The notes under the pieces: model-generated | The model's input: only the letters and a program-made list of their open reading frames with translations | Told to the model about the DNA's origin: nothing | The model's database searches: none | Shown: piece by piece, positions 1 to 10,768 of the stretch | Layout of the letters: each line of letters begins with the position of its first letter | Numbering within the stretch: the first letter of the stretch is position 1 | Made by a program: the position numbers and the translations under genes | DNA from: Gnomoniopsis sp. IMI 355080 | Taxonomy: Eukaryota; Ascomycota; Sordariomycetes; Diaporthales; Gnomoniaceae | DNA: 64,000 nucleotides | Direction of reading: 5' to 3' | Assembly (NCBI GenBank): GCA_027946555.1 | Contig: JAPEVC010000125.1 | Coordinates: forward strand, 41,627-105,626

Positions 1-544
1 GTCTTCGTCACTTTAGTTAAAGGCAGGGCAGCTTCACACAAGTTCGTATTTCGCAATCCCTCATGAAAGCTATGAAGCTGACAAAGCTGTATTCTGGATA
101 TTGTTTTGTTTGGGTGGTGATCCTTTGCCTGGTGTATATCGTTGGGCTGCGTCAAGTAGGGTTCATTGGTGCGAAGCGGAATTTCGCCTGATCTGGCCCA
201 TACTATAACATCTGCAGTCAATTGATTCCCACTATAGTGGAACACTTTCTGAATAAGCTTCTAGTGGGCATGTTGAAGTAATTGAAGTAATTCCGAAGGA
301 CATGGCATTCAATTCAGGACCGCATCTTAATTTGATATCGAAAGAAATTGTTCTTTATATCACAGCGCCCAAGTCTTCGAAGCCTATGAAGATCTGGATG
401 TTTGGCCGACCATCAAAGGTTGCTGGTCCAATCGCTGAGTCCCGATCCCAGATCCCAGTAGACCTGTCTCTAGTATATATATCCACAAAACACAACATCG
501 CCAACGATCGTACCACACTACTCTCGCAGGAAATGCGGGATTAT

Positions 545-616
545 TTCTCCGTAGTCTAGTGGTTAGGATACAAGCTTGTCACGCTTGGGACCCGGGTTCA
601 ATTCCCGGCGGGGAAG
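545..616 (+). tRNA. tRNA-Asp (GTC)
   Basis: The sequence folds as a 72-nt tRNA. The acceptor stem pairs 545-551 with 609-615 (one G-U pair). The D arm contains the box A sequence TAGTCTAGTGG, the anticodon stem CAAGC/GCTTG encloses loop TTGTCAC with anticodon GTC, and the T arm CCGGG/CCCGG encloses TTCAATT and gives a good box B. It has no intron, and 3' CCA is not encoded, as usual in eukaryotes. A T8 run follows at once as a Pol III terminator. Confidence 0.97.
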
Positions 617-618
617 GG

Positions 619-626
619 TTTTTTTT
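619..626 (+). terminator. Pol III terminator of tRNA-Asp
   Basis: Run of eight T residues starting three bases after the mature tRNA 3' end, the usual RNA polymerase III stop signal. Confidence 0.85.
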
Positions 627-804
627 CATTATTTTTACGTCTCCCGACTCTTTTACACTATATTCAATTTTTCTAGCCTTGTCAAAGAGCCTAAACGAAG
701 TGTTATATGATTTTGTGGCCTGATGGGCTCTGCACTGTTACGGACAGACCTTGACCCTGGCTGACCAGACATGTCTCCACCACCGGACCTTGTATGTCGA
801 GTAC

Positions 805-853
805 TTCCTGTAGTCTAGTGGTTTAGACGCAAGCTTGTCACGCTTGGGACCCA
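805..853 (+). pseudogene. truncated tRNA-Asp copy (5' half)
   Basis: This stretch repeats the first two thirds of the tRNA-Asp gene at 545: box A TAGTCTAGTGG, the D arm with small changes, and the same anticodon arm with GTC. The match ends after GGGACCCA. There is no variable/T arm, no box B and no 3' acceptor strand, so it cannot fold as a tRNA. It reads as a nearby partial duplication. Confidence 0.85.
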
Positions 854-1751
854 CGCACTCTTGTAATACGGCATACCCTACGCCCAGCCTTAACAGAAGG
901 ACAATTCCCAGTTTAAGCATTTAAATTTGATAAATACTCGAGTCATTAGACAAGATACAGACGAAATCCTCTCTCTAAGAGTTAATAACAGTTTTTATCT
1001 GCGACATTGAACTCGGAGGCTGCAATGGACATGAGCAAAAATACTGCTTAGGTAGGTAATCTTCGATGAATTGATTTTCTTCGGCTATCTAAACATCGAT
1101 GGTTTACGAAAACCTGAGTGTTATAACATGTAGAACAGTGCCTGTTTATATGAAATTAATATACGGCCCCGACTCTAATATTATACTCTTCGGAACGACT
1201 TTAAGTCATCCACCATCAGCTTAAGTAGAGAGGAATATCCATGAACACTATAATGGTAATAGATTGATTGCAAATGTGATAGTCTGATCTAGATCAGTCG
1301 AATTGCGAAAAGTTGACAGTGAACCCTATCTGACGCAGCTGCACCTAGCAAAGAAGCACCATCTAGCCAGACATTGTCCAGAGCACAGCCCTGCCAATCT
1401 TACAGCTTCCATGAGGGCTTACAAGATAATAAGTAGTCCGAAACTGCTTGATTGAAGTAAAAAAATTTACCTGGCTCCCTTAAGGAAGCAGACAGGAACC
1501 TTCGTCACGCCGTCACTCTCCTGTGTGAAGGAGTTTATCACGTTTCCAAATGGAAGAGGGTCGAGGCTGGGACTGGGAGCGAGGAAAATGAAACGCAGAT
1601 GTTTTGTGATTAGCAGTTGTGCTTGATACTGACCAAATTGAGATCAATAAGAGATAATTCTATAAGTGATATCACAATGGAAAGCCGTTCCCACGGCCAC
1701 TTTCGTTCCCCCACCATGACCTTCATTCGACATCAAGAACCATAATACATC
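854..1751. other. intergenic, no gene seen
   Basis: About 0.9 kb of AT-rich sequence with frequent stops in all frames. It should hold the 3' flank of the minus-strand sugar transporter. No RNA gene or repeat was recognised. Confidence 0.6.
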
Positions 1752-3700
1752 TCAAACATGCTCCTTTCTTTCCTCCGAGCCATTGGTATCATCACTCTTG
1801 TCTCCATGGATGTCCTTTTCGGCGCCCGCGCCCGTGGCACCCACGTGTCTCCGGTGGTAGTCCGTCTCATCGTAGTTGATGAGGAGCGCGCCGTGCTTGT
1901 CATATCGCTGTGGCTTTTGCTTGGCAATCTTGACGACATCAAAGGCTCCCTTGAATCCGTGGCAATCCTGGAAAATCTCGTCCATCTCCTCCAAGGACCG
2001 GTAGGCCGTCTCGGGGTAGAAGAAGTAGACACATGGTACCATGAATGCGTTGATGACTGCAAAGATGATGTATGTTTGGTACCCGATATTATCGAAAGCT
2101 GGTGGTGTCACCATAACCACAAGGAACTTGAGAAATGTCAGTAGGAGAACAAAATTGAAACAATCCACATGACCCTTTGTCAAAACTCACATTGAAAATC
2201 CAATTGGCCGTTGTGGAAATAGCATTCGCCGGGGCACGAATCGCCAACGGCGTGATCTCAGCCGGGTAGAGCCAAGTCATACCCAGCCACCCGACGGCGA
2301 AGAACGAGTTGAAGACGAACAAGAAAACGGCGGCCGTAATGCCGGCGCCCTTGCTGACGTCGGAGTACTTGCTGGTAGCCGCGAGGACAACCATGGACAG
2401 CGACATGCCAACGGCGCCAAAGATCATGAGCTTGCGCCGGCCGATCCTCTCGATGGTGAAAATGGCGATCAAGGATGCAATGAAGTATTCAGTGCCGTTG
2501 AGCGCAGCGAGGAGTCGGCTAAGGAAGTTGGAGAGGCCGATGCGCACAAAGATGGTGGCTGCGTAGTAGGTGATGATACTGCTCATTGGATTAGAATTTG
2601 TCTCGAAAATTGAAAATAGGAAGCCACCCAAAGGAAAAATAGGCGGAAGGCTCCAGAGGTCTAGGCGATTTCAAATACTTACTTGATGCCAGAGATTTGT
2701 TGAAACATCTGATTGACATATCCTAGGATCGTCCGGTGCAGGTTTCGGTTGTTGTTTTTCTTGAAACAGTCAGAGAAACTGCCAGACGCCATCTCTAGCG
2801 CAGCATCTTTGACGGCTCTGAAGTCGCTTTGCACCCTGTGATCATCTTGGGGAAGATCCGACAGGGCAGACAAGACGACCAATGCCTCATCCTCTCGGCC
2901 CTTAAGAATCAGCCACCGGGGCGACTCGGGCAAACCTGGAATACCGCAGAGGACAAACAGGGCGAGGATGATCTGGAAAGCGATGGGGAATCGCCAGGCG
3001 ATGGTCGAGGGTTCGAGAAACGAGAAGCCAAGATCGATCCAGTAACTCAACATGACGCCAAAGACAATCAGGGCACCCTCGATCATGACCATTTGACCTC
3101 GTTTGTGCGGTTTGGATGTCTCAGATTGCCAGATGGGTACCGTGGAGGTGTTGATTCCTGTGATTGATTGGTCAGTAAATATGATGCCGATGCAGAATAT
3201 TGGACAAGCCAGCCAAAACTCACCATTTCCAAAACCTGTGATCAGCCGTGATACGATCAGCTGTGGCAGCGAGAATGAAGCGCACTGAATCGTTGCGCCA
3301 ATGACCATAATTGCTGAACCCAGCATGATGGAATTTTTGCGCCCGAGCCAGTTACCCATCCATATTGTTGCCACTGCGCCGAAGAAGCAGCCTAGTGTGT
3401 ACCCGCCAACGGTGATACCCTGTATATTCGAGGCCTGAGAGGACGTGTAGCCAGGAGGTGGGTTTGTCGTGTCGACTTGGGGGAAATACTGCAGAAAAGA
3501 GGGCAGAGTCAAGAGTCCGCCCATTACACCCTAGGAGCGAAGCGGACGTCAGCAGAGCTCGAAATAATGAACATGGATTCGTGTAGACTTAGATGGCGCA
3601 CCTGATCATAGCCGAAAAGAGCGAAATCAGTGCCCGCTATGACAGCGATGGCAATATTCAACCTGGTGCCCCGTAGGCCGTAGAATTTTGACCCCTTCAT
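1752..3700 (-). CDS. MFS sugar transporter (sugar porter family)
   Basis: Predicted plasma-membrane sugar:H+ symporter of 547 aa. Exons (minus strand) are 3700-3602, 3530-3224, 3157-2683, 2578-2191 and 2126-1752; all junctions are GT-AG and the frame closes. Family marks in order: DFALFGYDQGVMGG in TM1, GNWLGRKNS in the loop after TM2, PESPRWL after TM6, QQISGIN in TM7, ERIGRRKL between TM8 and TM9, PAEITPLAIRAP in TM10, and PETAYRSLEEMDEIF after TM12. Together these define the sugar porter family, nearest in style to fungal hexose/lactose permeases; the substrate cannot be read from the sequence. The 66-nt second intron (3158-3223) is in frame, so retention would not break the protein. A start ten codons upstream (3730) is possible. 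The promoter side holds six CreA-type hexamers at 4121-4182, suggesting glucose repression (inference). Confidence 0.93.
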
Positions 3701-4581
3701 CGTGAGGAATTGGTACAAGGAGACATTCAAGGCACAAAAAGGAGCGCAAACCGCAGTGTTGGTTGATATTCACTCCTGGAAGGGACAATGTCGTGGGACG
3801 AAAAAGTAATTTACACATTCACGGAAAGGAGGGCGAGAGTAATTTATCATCAAATCCATTTACAGCAGTTCCGAAAAGAACATCCTCGTCATTATCCCAA
3901 GCGCGCGCACACACAGGCCTGGTGCACGACCTGTTGTGCCGGGTCGGGGTATTGGACTGACTCGGCCCCTTTCCGGGTGTTTTTCTATTGTTTGCTGGCT
4001 GCCGTTGCGGGAATTTACCAAGTCAGGGTGTGGAGAAAAGCTTGACAAAGCCCATTGCTTATTTGCTACCAAGAATACTCAAGGCAAGTCTCATGATAGT
4101 GGGTCGTTTTTTGGTGAATCCCCCAGGTAAAATTTCCCCAGGCCCTCCCCCGCAAACCCCACAATCCCCGGGAACCCTGGGGCTGTGGGTGGAGATCAGA
4201 TGAGGCGGGATTGCCGTTTACGGAAAGCCGTAAAGAGCCGCCATGCGCCGTCGTCCCGGGGTAGTGCCAGCTGTGACGTCACCGGGATCGCGATGAACGG
4301 GTAGAGTCCTTGGCGTTGGTCTGCGGGTTGTACACTGTCAGGGCCCAACAGCCCACGTGAGCATCTATATTTGATATGCGGCTCCACTGAATATCAAGTT
4401 CAAACGGCAGGAGGAGGTAATGTCGGTGACGCGGCATGAATGTAGTGGGTGGCTGGTCACGGAAAGAAGACACGGAATAGCCCGCAAGATTGTATGAGAA
4501 GCAGCAACAATATGTTCTTTTGTCTTTAGTAGTGATTTTGTCTATACCAAACCCCTCAACTTCCTCTCATCTGCCCGCGCA
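3701..4581. other. intergenic, promoter region of the sugar transporter
   Basis: Lies between the 5' end of the sugar transporter and the 3' end of the acetyl-CoA transporter, both on the minus strand. The only structure noticed is the CreA-type cluster, listed separately. No coding exon is supported. Confidence 0.6.
4121..4182. promoter_or_regulatory. cluster of six CreA/Cre1-type sites
   Basis: Six hexamers fit the carbon-catabolite repressor consensus SYGGRG within 62 bases. On the minus strand: CTGGGG (4121-4126 and 4136-4141), GCGGGG (4148-4153), GTGGGG (4157-4162) and CCGGGG (4166-4171). On the plus strand: CTGGGG (4177-4182). They sit about 420-480 bases upstream of the sugar transporter start. 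CreA binding is known for such motifs; function here is inferred. Confidence 0.6.
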
Positions 4582-6375
4582 CTACTTTGCCGCCGATAGT
4601 CTCCATGCCCTCAGGGGCAGGTTTTGCAGTTGCAGAACCTTTGGTCTGATGTACATCAGGAAAGTGATGAGACCAACGACAACGCAGAGAATGTTGACAG
4701 TATAGTACCCGTCACGTGTCACATCGCACGTACCGCCGCCAGCAAGACACCTCTCCTTGTCGATCTGTAATGAGCAAGAGAAAGGTTGAGTGACGAGCGG
4801 CCCCTTGAGCTCAGCTTCCATCTTAGGTTGGCCAGGATTGCAGGTAGCACTGGTGAATGAGTCGACGAGGCGAAGGACAAAATATCGAGGGAACGTGCCG
4901 CCCAAGTTGGAAACACTGCTTCTTGTCAGTTCATGTGCGTTTTCTTGTTTTTGGGTCGTGTGTGAGACTTACGTCGCAAGGAGGGTCATATAGGTGCCAC
5001 CAATGACTGGATCCGAAATCTTCGCATGGAAGGCTGAAACAGCAACAAACATGATGGTGTTCATAAAGGTTGAAAAGACGTGCTCGCCAATCACCACCAA
5101 CAGATACCAGAACGTGACTCCTTCGGTGGGGAAGATAATGACCACAAATTGCGCAAAGACTGCTGCCACCAAACGCCCAGCAAATCCCCAACACCAAAGG
5201 CGCATTGGCGTGTACCTCTGTGACCACACTCCGGCGTAGTAACCCAGCCCAATCTCGAAGGGAAAGTCAATCAAAACCGTCAGCGCCATGTTGTCCGTGC
5301 CGAAACCCTTATCAAGAAGCTTCAGGTTCGTGACTCCGTCGTTTGCTTGGAAGCCAATCTTTGCGATCAAATGTACGATCATAATGGTTTGGACGCTTTT
5401 CAGCTTCAGAATCCCCCACATGATCTTATAAACATCCCAGATCCCATCCTCGTTCTGAGTCTTCTCCTCTCTCTTCAAGGTGGCGAGTCCAAAAGTGACA
5501 ATGATGTACAGCCATCCTGCAGCCTGTAGATAACCGCCCAAGCTGACCAATCCGTAGTCCAAAGGTTCGGCACGGAAGTATCGGTTGGCAAAGTCCTTCG
5601 AGTTGAAGGCCAGAAAGACAGTGTGAGACAGAAATTGGCCGGCAGTCAAGCCAACAGTCTGGGCTGTAGAGGCGTAGGAGACGTTGCCGGGAGTCAGAAG
5701 TGTGAGAGCCCAGCCATCAACTGCGATATCCTGAGTGGCGCACATGAGGACTAGAAAGAACCACCACCATGTGAAGTTCCACACGCTTGGACCGCCGTCC
5801 CTGCCCACAGTGGCCATCATATCCTCTACTCGAGTGCTGAGGTACAACATACCCATGCCGGACATAAGCTGGATGGGTAGAATCCAACTCTTTCTCCGAC
5901 CGAGTTTGGGGGTCCAGATGGCATCTACAATAGGACTCCATAACAGCTTAAGAGAGTATGGGTACGAGGCCAGACTGAACACACCAATCTCCGTATAAGA
6001 CATGTGGTTTTTCAGCAAGAATGGAACCGAGCCAAGCGCCAATCCCATGGGCACACCTTGCAGAAAGTACAATAAGACTAGAAGTCCAAAATTCCTTTGG
6101 TCATTCCGAGGCAAATCCCAGAAGCCGTGATTGTTTGGGGTGGGTGTCTTCGGGACATGTTCATCGAGGGAAAAGGATTCGCGGGACATGAGGATTTCGG
6201 TCAGGTCGCTCGAGTCTTGGTTCTTGGACGAGGCTTTCCGGCGCAGCTCCATCTTGTTCGTCTTGCCGTTGACCTTCCCGTTGGCCTTCTTGGGCAGCTC
6301 TTCCCCAGAGGTGTCCGCGGGTGTGGGCGACCCGTTCTGTTTAGGGCCTTTGGAGCGTCGAGTTCGGACCGGCAT
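4582..6375 (-). CDS. acetyl-CoA transporter (SLC33A1/AT-1 family)
   Basis: Predicted multi-pass ER membrane protein of 578 aa that imports acetyl-CoA into the ER lumen for protein or glycan acetylation (family knowledge). Exons are 6375-4973 and 4915-4582, with a GTAAGT donor and a 57-nt intron. The first about 85 residues are basic and polar (MPVRTRRSKGPKQNG), as in fungal members. The core starts at NFGLLVLLYFLQGVPMGLALG, followed by SYTEIGVFSL and SLKLLWSPIVDA, then ATQDIAVDGWALTLL and SVQTIMIVHLIAKIGFQAND. The end, LQNLPLRAWRL, is the conserved family tail. SDPVIGGTYMTLLATVSNLGG spans the splice site and confirms the junction. There is a CG-rich CDS and no break. An upstream start is unlikely because GTCGA repeats and stops precede it. 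Confidence 0.93.
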
Positions 6376-7191
6376 GTGTGCGTTGTGCGGATATACGTAG
6401 GCGCGCGAGTTTCACGGAAATTCCTCCACGTCGAAGAGGAGCGAAGTTTGAAAAGAAAAGTGAGGCAAGCGGTCGAGGTCGACGGACTTGATCGAGGCGG
6501 GTCGAGTCGAGTCGAGTTCGATAGGCGAAACAGAGGTATACCAAGGGTTCAGGGAGTGAATGAGAGACCTCGAGAAACCTTGTGATGAAGACTCTAATTT
6601 TGGAAGCAGAGATATCGACAATGACAGGAGATTTGAACTAGGAAAGGGACTCGTTGGCCTCTTCAAAAACGACGAGATGGGCGCAGTAGCTGGGTGAGGT
6701 CGGAGCCTAGAAATTCGAGGGTCTTCGTAGCGAAACGTCGCCCTCCCAAATTGGCCCGAGCGCCACTCACTGCGGCTACGGTGGCCTTATTAGCAGCTTA
6801 GCTCCAACAGCGCTAATGAAACATCTGAATGACTTGGGTTTCGTACCTAGCTTCAGAAGCTCGAGTCAGGGGCCTAGCTAGAAGTTGACTGAGGCATCTT
6901 GACCTTAAACCCATGAAGAGTAAATGAGTCCAGGATCTGCCAAAGAGCGAAGATATTGTTTCTCAAAGATACGTCCGCAGGTCCCTGTGTTGAGCCCGTG
7001 CGATCCCTTGCTGCAATCTGGAATGCCGCTCAATACCGGGCCTTGCGGGCCTTGATCCCAGTCAAGCTAGGGCGTCTAATATTACGTAAGGCCTGACAAC
7101 ACACCCCTGTCGCGAACCAGTCAATACAACTTCATCTCCAGGACGCGGCCACTTAAACGCGTCACAATACACAACTTACCATATCGCAAAG
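6376..7191. other. divergent promoter region
   Basis: Intergenic between two divergently transcribed genes. It contains a short GTCGA tandem repeat (6501-6517) in the presumed 5' UTR of the acetyl-CoA transporter. Nothing else was recognised. Confidence 0.55.
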
Positions 7192-8107
7192 ATGACATCA
7201 GAAGCCGATTTAGACGAAGACATCGCCAATCTCAAGGCCAGAGGTAGCTCAATCCTGCCCTCCGATTGGCAAGATAATTTACTGACATCGTTTCACAGTG
7301 GAAACGCTCAAAGGCCAAATCCAGATCCAGCTGAACGGGCTGCTCTCCACAAAATCGGCCCGCGATGCTATTCGGTCGGAAGACTCTACTGGTTCCCTGA
7401 ATGATCGTTTGGAAAAGCAACAAGCCTACAGCCAACGATGTACCTACCGTGTCTGCGCCGGCATCACCACCTTTCGCGTCCGCGACCCTGACCCGAACGC
7501 TGTAAACAACGGCACCGTCCTGGGCATTCGCATCGAGGTCATGACGCGATCCAAATTCATCCGGCCGTACTTTGTCTTTTTGAACCATCCGTACACCGGT
7601 TCAAAATACAAGGAGCGGTTTTGGCGCGTCCACCGCCACACTGTCCCACCGTGTATCCCGCTCAACGGACTTGCCACTCGATACCTGCCGGCGCCAAAGT
7701 CAACCGCCAACAGCGTTGAGGATGTGGAGGGAGGAAGGCCTGAGAAGCGTCAGGATCTCCCTCGTTTTGTACGCACGCTCCGCCGCGAGATAGTGCGATA
7801 CCACAACCGTCTCGCTGTCATGGCGGACATGCGTAAAACGCTCGGCTTGGATGGCAAGAGGAAGGACGCGAAGGAGCTTGCAGAGAGATGCCCCATATAT
7901 GCCATTAGTGCAGCAGATAATGAGGCCAAGCAAATCAGGATCGACTGGAAGGATGGCCGTTCTGGCCGATTGGTATTAAATGATGATGGAGAGGTGGTCA
8001 AGGCGGCTGTGTTCGGGGACAGGGGTCGCGATCGTGAAGTGACGCGTGAGCTTCTCAGCAGCGGTGGCCGCTTGGAGGATGTCGCAAAGAGGCTTGCAGC
8101 TGTGTGA
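7192..8107 (+). CDS. mcm21: kinetochore protein CENP-O (Mcm21 family)
   Basis: Predicted 286-aa subunit of the inner-kinetochore COMA/CCAN complex. Exons are 7192-7243 and 7299-8107 (55-nt intron). The short N-terminus DEDIANLKARVETLKGQIQIQ is the coiled coil that opens fungal CENP-O proteins, and it is only continuous after splicing. The central RWD-like region carries the family signatures RVCAGITTFRV, DPDPNAVNNGTVLGIRIEV, RVHRHTVPPCIPL and QDLPRFVRTLRREIVRYHNR. The C-terminus (LLSSGGRLEDVAKRLAAV) is a short helix. Length and order match the family (PF09496 by recognition). It is intact, with a start 10 bases before a good context (AAAGATG). Confidence 0.9.
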
Positions 8108-8669
8108 AGATGCTTATTTCTCGAAGTCTGCATCATCTTGACTCAGTCATACCACACGACATAGAGCGGAGGCCTGCAGACGGGAGCCAGAAGAATACCT
8201 AATGCTGGATAACTCACCTCACAACGCTAGGCATCCAATTCTTTTGCCTATCTACACAGAGCAGCCTAGAGTTTTTGAGAGGCTTTTCAAGGCAGATCCA
8301 CAGGTCAGTATCTTGTGCCTGACGGCTTACAAATGCTGGTACGTTTTTTCCCTTGAGCGAGTTTTCAGACCGACGCGCTCTAATTCTGTGTGCGCAGAGT
8401 CACGCGCCCCACCACAACGACAAGATTTCTCACATCACATGAAGATTTCGCCGACTTGCAAACTCTTTGAGCTCTGAGATATCATGACCGGAGTACGCAC
8501 CCCAGTTCTTGCATACATTGACTAAAGCTTACGACGGGCTTATCATGTCGAAGGTCTTTCAGGCACCATCGTCGATAGGCAAAGAGCGAGAAATTTGAAT
8601 AAGCTATTGTCGCATACCCGAGGTACTTTAACCCAACTAAACGAATTACAAAAACTATTTGTTGTCGGA
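8108..8669. other. intergenic, convergent 3' flanks
   Basis: About 560 bases between the 3' ends of CENP-O and the minus-strand MFS gene. Frames are interrupted; no feature was recognised. Confidence 0.6.
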
Positions 8670-10550
8670 TCAACTGCATTTTTCGTCCGGTGTTTGGTAC
8701 CTTGCACGTCGCCAACGGGACCCCATCTTCATCTCGAGTAGTAATAGCGGACCGCAGGCAGCACTCAATAGTCCAAACGTCGTAAAACACCACCCGACAC
8801 CCATGTGATCGATCATGATATCGAGGACACCCAAAGCCGTAGCAGCCAGTGCGCATCTCACGATGTTGGCCGACGCTGCCGCTGTAGAGGAGTTGTTAGG
8901 ATTCAAGTCCGTGAGCAAAGTTCCGAGTGCCTATCATCTTGGTCATCAGACTATCATCCAAAAGTGCAGGTAGTATGTGATATCTGAATAAAGGGTTCAG
9001 GCCCACCGAAAACAGTCCTGTGGTAGTGAATCCCAGTGTGGCCTGCAGAATCAGGGGGATTGACACGTGCTGAACATGGCATCAGCGGATATCAGAGACA
9101 TAAGTGGAATTGGCCTGTAAAACCCAGCTCAGAGCTTGGGAACATACCACGCGGTATTCGACGGCCCAGCCGTAGCCAACAGTAGCAATAATCGCAAAGA
9201 AGACGAGATACAGCGCACTCTTAAGTCTGGCCTCCTCCAATGGAAAGGTATACTTCCTGTCCTCGAGGCCTGGGCTTGGGGAATTCCTGAGTTCTGACTT
9301 GGCGATTCTCGCATAATCGTAATCTAGCAACCTCCCTGTTCCCGAATTAGTGACCGAGCATATTGAGCACGATTTGAAAGAGAAAAGGATAAAACATGCC
9401 CCATATGAGGAGACTCGCTAGACAAGCCGCACCAAATGGCAAGTATATCAGCCCTGCTTCAAGCTCATTGTATCCATATATGTCCATGAATAGCGACGAC
9501 AAAGAAGCCTGTACGCAACAGTAAATCATGTAGTATATGCCGTTGGTCAGCAGTACGATCGCAACATTCGGCACAATAAGAAGCTTGAGTGAGGCCAATG
9601 GATTTGGCAGAGACAGTTTGGACCGTCGAGGTTGCTCATGCGCCTCAGACCGGGGCCGGGTGTCTCTCCGACCTTTAAGTAATGACCAAAGTGTTCTGTC
9701 AATACCATAAGCTGGACCGGCCCCATTGCCAACCCGGTGACGCGCAGTTTCTGGAAGGGTCAGTAGAATAAGAAGAAGGCAGAAGCCGCCGAGGATCGAG
9801 AGGAACCAAAATATCCATCTCCAACCCAGTGATGATGCTAATGCCCCTCCAATCACTGGACCTAGAGGCGGTGCAATATTCGGTCTGCACAAATGACTTG
9901 TGGTCAGTGCAAGAGCGCATTGCATCCATCTTGTTAACAAGGTGATCATACCCTAGAAGCATAATGCTCACGTACGAACCCCGATCAGCCTGGGTCGTGA
10001 TATCTGAGATGACCCCGTATCCCAATGAAATCGTACCTGTTCTTGTCAATTGACCGAAAAGTAAGAATCCGTGTAGCACTTCCATCTGGACCATACCTGA
10101 GCTCCCAGCACTCTGTAACATCCGCAATACCAAAAGAGCTGGGAAGCTATTATGTAAGGCAAGCCCGATATTTGCAACGAGGTAAATGGACAAAGCTATC
10201 ATGTAGATTCGCCGCCGTCCCAAGCCATCGGCTGCGTTGCCAATCAAAGTTGGGGCGATGCCGGAGACAATCATGTATGTTGTGATGGCTAAGTTGACCA
10301 GACCAACGCTGACCTTTAGGCCGGCCGATATCGATTCGATGGCTGGGTAGAATATAAAGCTACTCATCGGCGAGAAAAATCCTGCGAATGCGGTAAGAAA
10401 GATGATCCATCGCTTTTGCCATGTACTGAATGTCGAGAAAGCCTCTGCATCGTTGGCATCTGATGCTCCGGCAGAATTGTGCGGTTCGACATTGGTGCTT
10501 TGTTTGTCGTGATCACAAAATCCGTTAGTAGAGGGCTGTAAAGTTGTCAT
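8670..10550 (-). CDS. MFS drug:H+ antiporter, DHA1 type
   Basis: Predicted 511-aa, 12-TM multidrug or small-molecule exporter of the DHA1 (Aqr1/Qdr/Flr1-like) group. Exons are 10550-10097, 10036-9952, 9884-9400, 9335-9148, 9069-9007 and 8930-8670. The intron at 9336-9399 has a GC donor (GCATGT) and an AG acceptor; the other introns are GT-AG. Marks: the polar N-terminus, RWIIFLTAFAGFFSPMSSFIFYPAI in TM1, GLGRRRIYMIALSIYL in loop 2-3, motif C (PPLGPVIGGALASSLGWRW, TM5), EYRVHVSIPLILQ after TM8, and LTDLNPNNSSTAAASANIVR in TM11. Start Met 10550 is chosen for the family's short polar leader. The substrate is unknown. The window holds no biosynthetic core enzyme next to it that would suggest a cluster role. 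Confidence 0.9.
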
Positions 10551-10768
10551 CTCGCAGAGTCGGGCAGTAAAGTAAAGATGGATGATGCACTTGAAACTTA
10601 GCAGACAGTCTTCGGAATTTTGCAAGACAGGTAGAAGTACCTAGCCGCCTGGGCCTCATATCTCCAGAGCGCAGCCGGTTTATTGTTAGAACGAGGCAAC
10701 CACGGATTTCCCCGCATTTCTGTTGGTTCCAACGACTTAGACAGAAAGTATGTCTCGGGCTTGCTACA

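Noticed and set aside
302..559. 85-codon open frame on the plus strand
   Set aside because: It runs into the tRNA-Asp gene and has no recognisable content.
4778..4807. possible 30-nt intron in the second exon of the acetyl-CoA transporter
   Set aside because: Too short for a fungal intron, and the frame reads through with family-like sequence.
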